Of a stretch of 64,000 nt of DNA, positions 26,961-35,293 are shown one piece after another (position 1 is the stretch's first letter; each line of letters begins with the position of its first letter). Origin of the DNA: JBQLZQ01 sp052168355 (GTDB lineage Bacteria; Pseudomonadota; Alphaproteobacteria; DSM-16000; Inquilinaceae); contig JBQLZQ010000001.1 of the NCBI GenBank assembly GCA_052168355.1, positions 21,828-85,827 of the forward strand. The letters are read 5' to 3'. The position numbers and the translations under genes were made by a program. Below the pieces are notes generated by a model. The model searched no databases, had not been told where the DNA came from, and was given only the letters and a program-made list of their open reading frames with translations.

Positions 26961-27935
26961 CTAAGGCAAAAGCACGGTCGAGCCGGTGGTCTTGCGTGCT
27001 TCCAGATCGCGGTGGGCCTGGGCCGCCTCGCTCAACGGATAGGTCTGGCCGATGTCGATGGTCACCACCCCGCCGGCCACCGCGTCCATCAGGTTGGCCG
27101 CGACCTGTTCCAGATCCGGCCGTTCGGCAATATAGTGGAACAGGGTCGGACGGGTGACGCTGGCGGACTTCGCGCCGAGCCGGGCAAGATCGAACGGCTC
27201 CGGCGGACCGGACGCGGCACCGAACAGAACCACGTGGCCGCGCGTGGCCAGACACTCCACGGAGCCCAGGAAGGTGTCCTTCCCCACCCCGTCATAGACC
27301 ACCGCCACGCCCCGGCCGTTGGTGAGCTCCTTCACGGGCTCCACGAAGTCCTGCCCCGATGTGACCAGGACATGGTCGCAGCCATGGGCCCGGGCACGCG
27401 CGGCCTTGGCCTCGCTGCCGACCGTACCGATGACGGTGGCGCCGATATGCTTGGCCCACTGGCTCAGGATGAGCCCGACGCCGCCGGCCGCGGCATGGAT
27501 CAGGATGGTGTCGCCGGGCACCACCTCGTGGGTGCGGTGCAGAAGATATTCCGCCGTCATGCCCTTGAGCATCATCGCCGCCGCCGTGCGGTCGTCGATG
27601 GCATCGGGCACCTTGACCAGGACCGACGCCGGCATCACCCGCGCCTCGGCGTAGGAGCCCACGCCGCCGCCGGCATAGGCCACCCGGTCACCGGGACCGA
27701 CATGGCGGACGTCCTCGCCCACCGCCTCGACAACGCCGGCTGCCTCCAGCCCCGGCGTGCCGGGGCAGTCGAGCAGCGGGTAGGCGCCGGTGCGGACATA
27801 GACGTCGATATAGTTGAGACCGACCGCCGTGTGGCGCACGCGCGCCTGCCCCGCACCCGGCTGGCCGACATCCACGTCCTCCCATTGCAGCACCTCGGGT
27901 CCGCCCTTTTCGTGCATGACGATCGCCTTGGTCAC
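26961..27935 (-). CDS. NADPH:quinone oxidoreductase (zinc-free MDR family)
   Basis: 324-residue medium-chain dehydrogenase/reductase of the Qor/zeta-crystallin group, which reduces quinones with NADPH in the cytoplasm. Motifs: GLNYIDVYVRTGAYPL, PGTPGLEAAGVVEAVG, GDRVAYAGG, the nucleotide-binding AAAGGVGLILSQWAKHIGA, and YDGVGKDTF. The catalytic-zinc Cys and the GHE motif of true alcohol dehydrogenases are absent, as expected for this branch. It is a monocistronic-looking gene, upstream of and 58 bp away from the ytoQ stop on the same strand. Confidence 0.92.
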   Translation of the reverse strand: MTKAIVMHEKGGPEVLQWEDVDVGQPGAGQARVRHTAVGLNYIDVYVRTGAYPLLDCPGTPGLEAAGVVEAVGEDVRHVGPGDRVAYAGGGVGSYAEARVMPASVLVKVPDAIDDRTAAAMMLKGMTAEYLLHRTHEVVPGDTILIHAAAGGVGLILSQWAKHIGATVIGTVGSEAKAARARAHGCDHVLVTSGQDFVEPVKELTNGRGVAVVYDGVGKDTFLGSVECLATRGHVVLFGAASGPPEPFDLARLGAKSASVTRPTLFHYIAERPDLEQVAANLMDAVAGGVVTIDIGQTYPLSEAAQAHRDLEARKTTGSTVLLP

Positions 27936-27993
27936 GGCCTTCTCCCTGGTGGTTCGGCGGGTGCGCTTGCGGCCGGTCCGGCCCGCCCCCTAT

Positions 27994-28458
27994 TTAGGCC
28001 CCCAACTCCCCGGTGGCAACGTAGGCCAGAAGGTGCACCACCTGTTCCGGCGTCGCGGCGACCGCCAGGGCGGCGGCGTCGACCTCCTTGAGCGGGTGGT
28101 TCAGCGCGGCGTCGTGCAGGGTGATCAGGGGCTTGCCCAGCGTCGCGGCGACGCCGGCGTCGAAGGCGGCGTTCCACTGGCGGTACTGATCGCCGAAACG
28201 GACGACGACGATGTCGGCGCGGCGGATCAGGGTGCCGGTGCGAATGGCGTTCACGCTGGCGCCCTTGTGGTCCTTCCAGAACGCCTCCGCCTCCGGTCCC
28301 AGGATGGCGACGCCGCAATCGTCGCTGGCCTCGTGGTCGGTGACCGGCGACAGGAATGTCATGGCCAGCCCGGCCTTGCCGGCGCCGGCGATGATCCGCT
28401 GTCGCCAGTCGGTGTGGATTTCCCCCGACAGATAAACGGTCCAACCCTGCTCGGCCAT
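27994..28458 (-). CDS. YtoQ-family protein
   Basis: 154-residue cytoplasmic protein of the YtoQ family (TIGR03646), recognised from WTVYLSGEIHTDWRQRI, TFLSPVTDHEASDDCG, NAIRTGTLIRRADIVVVRFGD and YRQWNAAFDAG. The fold resembles nucleoside 2-deoxyribosyltransferase-like proteins, but no activity is established. ATG 28458 has AGGGAAG at proper spacing; a longer frame upstream is rich in Arg/Pro and has no ribosome site. It is divergent from the epimerase gene. Confidence 0.85.
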   Translation of the reverse strand: MAEQGWTVYLSGEIHTDWRQRIIAGAGKAGLAMTFLSPVTDHEASDDCGVAILGPEAEAFWKDHKGASVNAIRTGTLIRRADIVVVRFGDQYRQWNAAFDAGVAATLGKPLITLHDAALNHPLKEVDAAALAVAATPEQVVHLLAYVATGELGA

Positions 28459-28634
28459 GCGCTGCTTCCCTGTTTCCGGACGCCGGTGACCCCTGGCACG
28501 GGTCCGCGACAAGTCTGGCATCGGGCCGCCGCCGGGTCCACCCGGTCGGATCCTGGCCGGTCGGACCTTGGCGGCGCGCCGCCGGCGTCGTACCACTGGC
28601 AGCCGACGGGAGACGCGGCGCGGAGCGGACAGGA

Positions 28635-29618
28635 ATGAGACTATTGGTCACCGGCAGTTCCGGCCATCTGGGCGAGGCGCTGATGCGGCGCCTGTGGGAA
28701 ACGACCGACGAGGCCGTGGGCCTGGACATCGTCGCGTCGCCGTTCACCGATCATGTCGGATCCATCGCCGATCGTGCGTTCGTCAGGCGCTGCGTGCGGG
28801 GCGTGGACGCGGTCCTTCACGCCGCCACCCTACACAAGCCGCATGTCGCGACCCACAGCCGCCAGGACTTTGTCGACACCAACGTCACCGGCACCCTCAA
28901 CCTGCTGGAGGAAGCCGTCGCCGCCGGGGCGGGGGCCTTCGTCTTCACCAGCACCACAAGCGCCTTTGGCGATGCCCTGACCCCCGCCGAAGGCGCTCCG
29001 GCCGCCTGGATCACCGAAGATGTCGGGTCGGTGCCCAAGAACATCTACGGCGTGACCAAGACGGCGGCGGAGGATCTGTGCCGGCTGTTTCACCGGAACC
29101 GGCGCCTGCCCTGCATCGTGCTTAGAACCTCGCGGTTCTTCCCGGAGGAAGACGACAGCAGGGACATTCGCGCCGACTATGCCGACGCGAACGCCAAGAC
29201 GAACGAGTTCCTGTTCCGGCGCGTCGATATCGCCGACGCGGTCGACGCCCACCTGCAGGCCGTCCGGCGGGCACCCGAACTTGGCTTCGGGCGCTATATC
29301 ATCAGCGCCACGACCCCGTTCCTGCCGGAGGACGCGGCCGCCCTGCGGACCGACGCCGGCGCGGTGCTGCGGCGACGGATGCCGGACGCCGACGCGGTGT
29401 ATGCGCGGCTGGGCTGGACCATGTTTCCGGGCATCGACCGGGTCTATGTCAACCGGTTGGCGCGGGACGAGCTGGGGTGGCGGCCCACCTACGATTTCGC
29501 TCGCGTGCTTGGCCAGGTGGCGGACGGCAAACCGCCCGGCAGCCCCCTGTCCCGCCTGATCGGCGTGAAGGGCTATCACGGCGAGGTCTTCGCCGAGGGG
29601 CCCTATCCGGTGGAGTGA
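28635..29618 (+). CDS. NAD(P)-dependent epimerase/dehydratase (extended SDR)
   Basis: 327-residue extended short-chain dehydrogenase. The Rossmann glycine motif TGSSGHLGEALM is at the N-terminus, the catalytic Ser/Thr is in VFTSTTSAFGD, and the YxxxK pair is in YGVTKTAAEDL. The substrate region (RRVDIADAVDAHLQA) and the C-terminus (YVNRLARDELGWRPTYDF) are typical of UDP-sugar epimerase-like enzymes. There are no glycan-biosynthesis neighbours, so substrate assignment is open. It starts at ATG 28635 after a GGA-rich stretch. Confidence 0.88.
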   Translation: MRLLVTGSSGHLGEALMRRLWETTDEAVGLDIVASPFTDHVGSIADRAFVRRCVRGVDAVLHAATLHKPHVATHSRQDFVDTNVTGTLNLLEEAVAAGAGAFVFTSTTSAFGDALTPAEGAPAAWITEDVGSVPKNIYGVTKTAAEDLCRLFHRNRRLPCIVLRTSRFFPEEDDSRDIRADYADANAKTNEFLFRRVDIADAVDAHLQAVRRAPELGFGRYIISATTPFLPEDAAALRTDAGAVLRRRMPDADAVYARLGWTMFPGIDRVYVNRLARDELGWRPTYDFARVLGQVADGKPPGSPLSRLIGVKGYHGEVFAEGPYPVE

Positions 29619-29795
29619 GGGCATCGTGGCCATGCACTCAACGACGGTCTGTCCAACCCGGCCGCGCCATGCGATAATCCCTCCTTCCTGAACGCCCGCG
29701 TCCCGCACGACCTTTCCCTTTAGGTCAGACGCCGCCAGAGCCGCCGACCGCGTCGGCCGCCGCGGGCCCGGCGGCGCCGGCCCTATCCGTCGAGG

Positions 29796-29816
29796 CGATC
29801 CGAGTCGATCGGATCG
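29796..29816. promoter_or_regulatory. inverted repeat just upstream of the MFS gene
   Basis: CGATCCG-AGTCGAT-CGGATCG, a 7-bp perfect inverted repeat with a 7-base spacer, ends 9 bp before the MFS start codon. It could be an operator or an mRNA hairpin that hides the ribosome site; no regulator gene adjoins it. Confidence 0.3.
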
Positions 29817-29825
29817 GAACCCTGC

Positions 29826-31118
29826 ATGCGCGCGCCCGCCAATCTGGAACCCATCTTCGCCACCCTGGGCCAGCACAATTACGGCGTCTACATGGCCGGC
29901 AACGCCGGGTCTCTGGTGGGCTTGTGGATGCAGCGCATCGCGGTCGGCTGGCTCACCTGGGAGCTGACCGGATCGGGGGCGTGGCTGGGCCTGATGGCCT
30001 TCGCCGATCTGTGCCCGTCGATCCTGATCGGGCCGATCGGCGGCGCGGTGGCGGACCGGATCAGCCGGCTGCGCATCATCGCCGTGTCCCAGACCATTTC
30101 CATGGTCATCGCCTTCATCCTGTTCGGACTGATCGCGGCCGGCCTCATCACCGTCGAGATCCTGTTCGCCCTGGTCCTGGTCAACGGCATCGTCATCGGT
30201 TTCAACCAACCGTCGCGGCTGGCCATCGTCCCGGCCCTGGTGTCGCCGGATCGGCTGGCAACGGCCATCGCCATCAATTCCATCGTCTTCAACCTGGCCC
30301 GTTTCATTGGGCCGGCCATCGCCGGCGCGATGATCGTCGGGGTCGGCACCGCCGCCGCCTTTCTGGTCAACGGCATCAGCTATCTGGGGCTGCTCTGGGC
30401 CCTGACCCGGATCCGTCTGCCGCCCGACCTGTCGGGACCGACGTTGCACCGGTCGCTGTTCGGCGACGTCGCCGACGGCGTCGCCTATACGGCCAGACAT
30501 CCGGGGATCGGCCCCATGCTGCTGCTGATGACGGCCATGTCGATCTGCGTCCGGCCGCTGCTGGAACTGCTGCCCGGCTTTGCCGCCGATGTCTTCGGCG
30601 GCGGCGCCGAGGCCCTGGCCATGCTGAGCGCGGTGGTCGGCGGCGGCGCCATTCTGGGCGGCGTCTGGCTGGCCCAGCGGCGCGGCACCGACGGCCTGAC
30701 GCGGATAAGCCTTGTCTATTCGGGGCTGGTGATCGCCGCCGCCTTTCTGTTCGTCGCGACCGACATCTTCTGGATCGGACTTGTGGCCGCGTCCTTGTCG
30801 GGCATGGGCATGGTGGTCGCCGGCACCGGCGTCCAGACCATGATCCAGGTCGCGGTGGAGGGCACGATGCGGGCCCGGGTGATGAGCCTCTACGGCATCA
30901 TCTTCCGAGGCGGACCGGCGGCGGGGGCGCTGGTCATGGGCACCCTGTCGGAAGGTATCGGCCTGCGATGGCCTGTGGCCGGCGGGGCCGTGCTGGCGTT
31001 GGGCGTCCTGGCCTGGGCGTGGGGACGCCGGGCGGCCATGAGCCACGCCCTGGAACGGGCCCGCGACATCGTCGCACCCCCGGCCAAACCGCAGCCGGAT
31101 TCGGTGCAGCGAAGCTGA
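29826..31118 (+). CDS. MFS transporter (EntS/MFS_3-like)
   Basis: 430-residue inner-membrane exporter with twelve predicted helices. The N-terminus (YGVYMAGNAGSLVGLWMQRIAVGWLTWELTGS) and GPIGGAVADRISRLRII (the loop 2-3 motif A equivalent) match the MFS_3/enterobactin-exporter group, which moves siderophores or drugs by proton antiport. NQPSRLAIVPALV and FAADVFGGGAEALAMLS also fit. The protein ends in a basic/Pro tail. It runs towards mtgA, whose stop is only 4 bp away on the other strand. Confidence 0.9.
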   Translation: MRAPANLEPIFATLGQHNYGVYMAGNAGSLVGLWMQRIAVGWLTWELTGSGAWLGLMAFADLCPSILIGPIGGAVADRISRLRIIAVSQTISMVIAFILFGLIAAGLITVEILFALVLVNGIVIGFNQPSRLAIVPALVSPDRLATAIAINSIVFNLARFIGPAIAGAMIVGVGTAAAFLVNGISYLGLLWALTRIRLPPDLSGPTLHRSLFGDVADGVAYTARHPGIGPMLLLMTAMSICVRPLLELLPGFAADVFGGGAEALAMLSAVVGGGAILGGVWLAQRRGTDGLTRISLVYSGLVIAAAFLFVATDIFWIGLVAASLSGMGMVVAGTGVQTMIQVAVEGTMRARVMSLYGIIFRGGPAAGALVMGTLSEGIGLRWPVAGGAVLALGVLAWAWGRRAAMSHALERARDIVAPPAKPQPDSVQRS

Positions 31119-31122
31119 CCGG

Positions 31123-31869
31123 CTACGTCTTGTCGAGACAGTCCAGCAGCGGCCCCAGATTGGTCACCCCCCGGGCGATGGCGCGGGCGCGGGCGCGCAG
31201 ATGATCGGTCGGCCGGGCCGGTGACCACACCCTGGGATTGGGCAGGACCGAGGCCATGAGCGCGGCTTCCTGCGCCGAAAGGGCGGACGCCGGCCGGCCG
31301 AAATAGGTCTGCGCCGCCGCCTCGGCCCCATAGATGCCGGGCCCCCATTCGGCGATGTTGAGATAGACCTCCATGATCCGGCGCTTGTCCCACAGCAGCT
31401 CGATCAGCAGGGTGACATAGGCCTCCCCCGCCTTGCGGACAAAACCGCCGCCGGTCCACAGCAGCGTGTTGCGGGCGGTCTGCATGCTGATGGTGCTGGC
31501 GCCGCGCAAGGGGCGCCCGTCCCGGTATTCGTCGATCGCCTGGCGCAGCGCCCCCCAGTCGAACCCGTTGTGGGTGCAAAACAGATTGTCCTCGGCGGCG
31601 GCCACGGCGCGCGGCACCGCCGGTCCGATGTTATCCAGCGAGGTCCAGTCGCGATACCAACCTTCGCCCTGGATCACCCGGATGACCATCAGCGGCGTGC
31701 CCGGCGGCGGGACGATTCGGTAAATGGCAATGACGACGACCGGGATGATCAGCACCGCCGCGAAAAGCCGCAGGAACCAACGAGTCAGGCGTCTTGCACG
31801 TTTTGGTTTCCGTTTGGCCACGCCGTCGCACACCGGCTTTGGTGAGGAAGGGGCGCATCCTATGGCCAT
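31123..31869 (-). CDS. mtgA: monofunctional biosynthetic peptidoglycan transglycosylase
   Basis: 248-residue GT51 enzyme that polymerises lipid II glycan chains at the periplasmic face. There is a basic N-terminus (AKRKPKRARRLTRWFLR), one transmembrane helix (LFAAVLIIPVVVIAIYRIV), and then the transglycosylase motifs AVAAAEDNLFCTHNGFDW (catalytic Glu), GASTISMQTARNTLLW, RKAGEAYVTLLIELLWDKRRIMEVYLN and the AEWGPGIYGAEAAAQTYFG block. The start is uncertain between TTG 31884, ATG 31869 and GTG 31821. It is divergent, across 66 bp, from the dehydrogenase that begins the pterin-like cluster. Confidence 0.93.
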   Translation of the reverse strand: MAIGCAPSSPKPVCDGVAKRKPKRARRLTRWFLRLFAAVLIIPVVVIAIYRIVPPPGTPLMVIRVIQGEGWYRDWTSLDNIGPAVPRAVAAAEDNLFCTHNGFDWGALRQAIDEYRDGRPLRGASTISMQTARNTLLWTGGGFVRKAGEAYVTLLIELLWDKRRIMEVYLNIAEWGPGIYGAEAAAQTYFGRPASALSAQEAALMASVLPNPRVWSPARPTDHLRARARAIARGVTNLGPLLDCLDKT

Positions 31870-31935
31870 CGGACGCGAAAACAAGCACCATGTCGCCCGC
31901 GCCCCGCTCCCCCATCACCCTTCCCCAGAGCGCCC

Positions 31936-32931
31936 ATGCCCGATTCCGCCGCCCCGTCCATCGCCCGCGCGTTCTGGAGCGTTGCCCCGGGCCGAGGTGA
32001 GATCCGCGACCAGCCGCTGCCGGCGCCGGCGGACGACCAGGTCAGGGTGCGCTCCCTGTTCGGCGCCGTCAGCCGCGGCACCGAATCGCTGGTTTTCGCC
32101 GGCCGGGTCCCGGTCAGCCAGTACGGAGCCATGCGGGCGCCCCACCAGGGCGGCGACTTCCCCTTTCCGGTCAAGTACGGCTACAGCCTGGTCGGGATCG
32201 TCGAGGCGGGGCCGGCGGCGCTGCGCGGCCGAACGGTGTTCTGCCTGCACCCCCATCAGACCGCGTGTGTCTTGGCCGCCGACGCCGTGGTGCCGGTACC
32301 CGACGGCGTACCGCCGTCCCGCGCCGTGCTGGCCGCCAACATGGAGACCGCGTTGAACGGGCTGTGGGACGCAGCGGTCCTGCCGGGGGACCGGGTCGCG
32401 GTGGTCGGCGCCGGGGTGGTCGGCTGCCTCGCCGCCCGCCTGATCGCACGCATGCCGGGCTGCGCGGTGGAACTGGTCGACACCGACCCCGCCAAGGCCT
32501 CTGTCGCCGCGCGCCTGGGCGCCTCGTTCGCCGCGCCGACCGAGGCGCGGACCGACAACGATCTGGTGATCGAGGTCAGCGGCGCGCCGGATGGACTGGC
32601 GGTGGCCCTGGGCCTGGCGGCGTTCGAGGCCACGGTGCTGGAGTTGAGCTGGTTTGGCGACCACCCCGTGACGGCCCCCTTGGGTGAGGCGTTTCACGCC
32701 CGCCGCCTGACCATCCGCGGGTCTCAGGTCGGCGCCGTCGCCACGCGGCAGCGGGCGCGGTGGCCCCACCGGCGCCGGCTGGCCCTGGCCCTTGAACTGC
32801 TCGCCGACGACGCGCTCGACACGCTGTTTTCGGGCGAGAGCGCGTTCGACGATCTGCCCGACGCCATGCCCGCCCTGGCGACCGGCGGCGCCGGGATCTT
32901 GTGTCACCGCATCCGCTACCCCGCCCCGTAA
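31936..32931 (+). CDS. zinc-less BchC-like MDR dehydrogenase
   Basis: 331-residue medium-chain dehydrogenase, first gene of a four-gene operon. The substrate domain has [16 protein letters not shown], where the usual catalytic-zinc Cys is Ser and the GHE motif is replaced by KYGYSLVG, so both zinc ligands are missing. The same SRGTE pattern occurs in BchC-type enzymes. The NAD(P)-binding motif [17 protein letters not shown] is intact, and [19 protein letters not shown] supplies the nucleotide-binding acid. A BchC function is unlikely, because no other bacteriochlorophyll genes are present. The downstream PTPS-like gene starts 20 bp later, so a role in oxidising or reducing a pterin-like or sugar side chain is inferred. 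Confidence 0.8.
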   Translation: MPDSAAPSIARAFWSVAPGRGEIRDQPLPAPADDQVRVRSLFGAVSRGTESLVFAGRVPVSQYGAMRAPHQGGDFPFPVKYGYSLVGIVEAGPAALRGRTVFCLHPHQTACVLAADAVVPVPDGVPPSRAVLAANMETALNGLWDAAVLPGDRVAVVGAGVVGCLAARLIARMPGCAVELVDTDPAKASVAARLGASFAAPTEARTDNDLVIEVSGAPDGLAVALGLAAFEATVLELSWFGDHPVTAPLGEAFHARRLTIRGSQVGAVATRQRARWPHRRRLALALELLADDALDTLFSGESAFDDLPDAMPALATGGAGILCHRIRYPAP

Positions 32932-32951
32932 CCGAACCGAAGGCACGCCCC

Positions 32952-33359
32952 ATGTATACCGTTTCCGTCCGCGACCATTTCATGATCGCCCACAGCTTCA
33001 AGGGCGCGGTCTTCGGCCCGGCCCAGAAGCTGCACGGCGCGACCATGGTGGTCGACGTGGAATTCCGCCGCCCGGACCTGGACGAGCACGGCATCGTCGT
33101 CGATATCGGATTGGCGACGACCGTGCTGCACGAAGTGCTGGCCGATCTCAATTACCGCAATCTCGACGACGAACCCGCGTTCGCCGGCCGGAACACCACG
33201 ACCGAGGTTCTGGCGAATGCAATCTTCGAGCGGATGGCGGCGCGGATCGCCAAGGGCGATCTGGGACCCGGCGCGTCGGCCGTGACCGGTCTGAAGGTGA
33301 CGCTGTCGGAATCCCACGTCGCCTCTGCCGCCTACGAAGCTTCTCTGCCGATGCGCTAG
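32952..33359 (+). CDS. divergent 6-pyruvoyl-tetrahydropterin synthase / QueD homologue
   Basis: 135-residue T-fold protein. The family outline is clear: FMIAHSF with the first zinc His (H14), [14 protein letters not shown] with H28, [28 protein letters not shown] and [14 protein letters not shown] with the pterin-binding Glu. Key residues are missing: the third zinc His of the H-G-H motif is Ala30, the QueD/PTPS catalytic Cys four residues before H28 is Ala24, and the His of the L-D-H motif is Tyr68. It is therefore neither a normal QueD nor a normal PTPS. It lies between the dehydrogenase (20 bp) and glycosyltransferase (15 bp) genes. AAGG precedes the ATG. Confidence 0.8.
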   Translation: MYTVSVRDHFMIAHSFKGAVFGPAQKLHGATMVVDVEFRRPDLDEHGIVVDIGLATTVLHEVLADLNYRNLDDEPAFAGRNTTTEVLANAIFERMAARIAKGDLGPGASAVTGLKVTLSESHVASAAYEASLPMR

Positions 33360-33374
33360 GCCGGGGCCGGACCG

Positions 33375-34430
33375 GTGACCCGTCGCCTTCATTTCGCCCT
33401 GCCCGGCGATCCGGAGACGCGCACCGGCGGCTACCTCTACGATAGACGGGTGGTCGACGGGTTGCGCCAGGACGGCCGGACGGTGGTGCTCCACCGATTG
33501 GCCGACAGCTTTCCAAATCCCGACCCGGCGGCCCTGGACCATGCAAGAGCTGTCTTCGCGGCCATTCCGGACGGGGCGACGCTGGTGGTCGACGGCCTGG
33601 CCTTCGGCGCCCTGCCCGCTGTCGCCCGCGAGGCGGCCGACCGGCTGACCCTGATCGCGCTGGTTCATCATCCGCTGGCCGACGAGACGGGTCTCGACCC
33701 CGATCACCGCCGGGCCCTGTACGACTCCGAAAAGTCCGCTTTGGCCGCCGCCGCCGGAATCGTCGTGACCAGCGACGCCACCGCCCGCCGGTTGGCCGAC
33801 TACGACGTGCCGGCCGACCGAATCGTCGTCGCGCCGCCGGGAACGGATCCGGCACTGCTGGCCGTGGGCAGCGGCGGTCCGGGACTATCGCTGCTCTGCG
33901 TCGCGTCGCTGACCAGGCGCAAGGGCCACGCCGTCCTGCTCGACGCACTCGCCAGTCTTGCGGATCGGGCCTGGCACCTGACCTGCGCCGGCAACACCGG
34001 CCTGGACCCCGACACCGCCGCCGCCGTGCGCGCCCGGATCGCCGAAACCGGCCTCGACACGCGCGTCGATCTTCTGGGCGAGGTTGACGGCGACGCCGTG
34101 GCCGCGCTCTATCACCGGGCCGACCTGTTCGTTCTGCCGTCCTACATGGAAGGATACGGCATGGTCCTGACCGAGGCCCTGGCGCGGGGGCTGCCGATCG
34201 TCGCCACCACCGGCGGGGCGATCCCCGACACCGTACCCCCGGCGGCCGGCATCCTGGTTCCGCCGGGCGACGCCGGCGCCTTGTCCGAGGCATTGGGATC
34301 TCTTATGGATGATCGGCACGTCCTCGACAGTCTTGCCCTTGGTGCGCGCGCGGCGCGGCGCCATCTGGAAACGTGGGACGGTACCGTCGGCCGCTTCGCC
34401 GCCGCCCTTCGACAGTGGGAGACGCCGTGA
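33375..34430 (+). CDS. GT4-family glycosyltransferase
   Basis: 351-residue GT-B glycosyltransferase. The N-terminal half starts LHFALPGDPETRTGGYLYDRR (acceptor side) with LIALVHHPLADETG. The donor half has LLCVASLTRRKGHAVLLDAL, DLLGEVDGDAVAALYHRADLFVLPS and the GT4 retaining signature SYMEGYGMVLTEALARGLPIVAT (two Glu residues seven apart). No membrane helix is seen, so it acts in the cytosol, probably on a small soluble acceptor rather than a lipid carrier. Start GTG 33375; the stop overlaps the methyltransferase start by 4 bp (GTGA). Confidence 0.88.
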   Translation: MTRRLHFALPGDPETRTGGYLYDRRVVDGLRQDGRTVVLHRLADSFPNPDPAALDHARAVFAAIPDGATLVVDGLAFGALPAVAREAADRLTLIALVHHPLADETGLDPDHRRALYDSEKSALAAAAGIVVTSDATARRLADYDVPADRIVVAPPGTDPALLAVGSGGPGLSLLCVASLTRRKGHAVLLDALASLADRAWHLTCAGNTGLDPDTAAAVRARIAETGLDTRVDLLGEVDGDAVAALYHRADLFVLPSYMEGYGMVLTEALARGLPIVATTGGAIPDTVPPAAGILVPPGDAGALSEALGSLMDDRHVLDSLALGARAARRHLETWDGTVGRFAAALRQWETP

Positions 34431-35293
34431 CCGGCTTCGACGCCGATTGGTTGAGCCTGCGGGAACCGTTCGACGCCGACGCGCGCGACCCGGTGATCAC
34501 CCAGGCCTGGCGGGACGCGCGGCCACGGCACGGCGCCCTGTCGGTCGTCGACCTGGGCGCCGGGACCGGCAGCAATTTTCGCTTTCTCGCCCCGCGGCTC
34601 GGTCCCCGGCAGGACTGGCTGATGATCGACCGGGACCCCGCCCTGCTGACGGTGCTGGAGCGCAACAACCGCTTGTGGGCCGGTCAGATGGGCCTGGCCA
34701 TCCGCAGCGAGAACCCGCTCCATCTCAGCGGCGTCGCCGGCGACCTCATGCTGCGCGCTATGCGGCTCGACCTCGCCACCCAGTTTCTCGAGCTCAACCT
34801 GGCCGGCGTCCATCTGGTCACCGGCTCGGCCCTGCTCGACCTCGTCTCCGCCGCCTGGATCGATATGCTGACCGGGCGCTGCAGGGACGCCGGCGCCGCC
34901 CTCTGCTTCGCCTTGACCTATGACGGGCGGGTGGCGTGGCAGCCGACCCTGGAGGCCGACGCCCTGGTTCTCGCGCTGTTCAACCGCCACCAGCGGTCGG
35001 ACAAGGGGTTCGGGCCGGCGCTGGGGCCGTCGGCCGCCGAACGGGCCGCCGACCGCCTGGGCGCTTTGGGCTACCGCGTCACGCGCAGCCGCAGCGACTG
35101 GCGCCTGCCCGCCACGGCCCAGTCCATGCAGCGCCAAGTGCTGGCCGGCTTCGCCGCGGCGGCCGAGGACATGGCGCCGGAGCGGTCGGACCTGATCACG
35201 GACTGGACCGCCGCGCGCCGCGCCGCCATCGACTCCGGTACCTCGACGCTGCAGGTCGGCCACACCGATCTGTTCGCTTCGCTTCCGTCCTAA
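34427..35293 (+). CDS. SAM-dependent methyltransferase-like protein
   Basis: 288-residue class I methyltransferase fold. Motif I is VVDLGAGTGSNFRFLAPRL (about 38-56), with the acid of strand 2 in WLMIDRDPALL. The central part VHLVTGSALLDLVSAAW and LCFALTYDGRVAW follow. The acceptor region (NRHQRSDKGFGPALGPSAAERAA) is not one I can assign. It starts at GTG 34427, coupled to the glycosyltransferase gene, and its last 4 bp overlap the convergent RibD-type reductase gene. Together they suggest glycosylation plus methylation of a small molecule. Confidence 0.82.
   Translation: MTGFDADWLSLREPFDADARDPVITQAWRDARPRHGALSVVDLGAGTGSNFRFLAPRLGPRQDWLMIDRDPALLTVLERNNRLWAGQMGLAIRSENPLHLSGVAGDLMLRAMRLDLATQFLELNLAGVHLVTGSALLDLVSAAWIDMLTGRCRDAGAALCFALTYDGRVAWQPTLEADALVLALFNRHQRSDKGFGPALGPSAAERAADRLGALGYRVTRSRSDWRLPATAQSMQRQVLAGFAAAAEDMAPERSDLITDWTAARRAAIDSGTSTLQVGHTDLFASLPS

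Noticed and set aside
28830..31046. 738-codon minus-strand frame opposite the epimerase and MFS genes
   Set aside because: Low-complexity Gly/Arg/Asp/Gln translation with no domain; both plus-strand genes are well supported.
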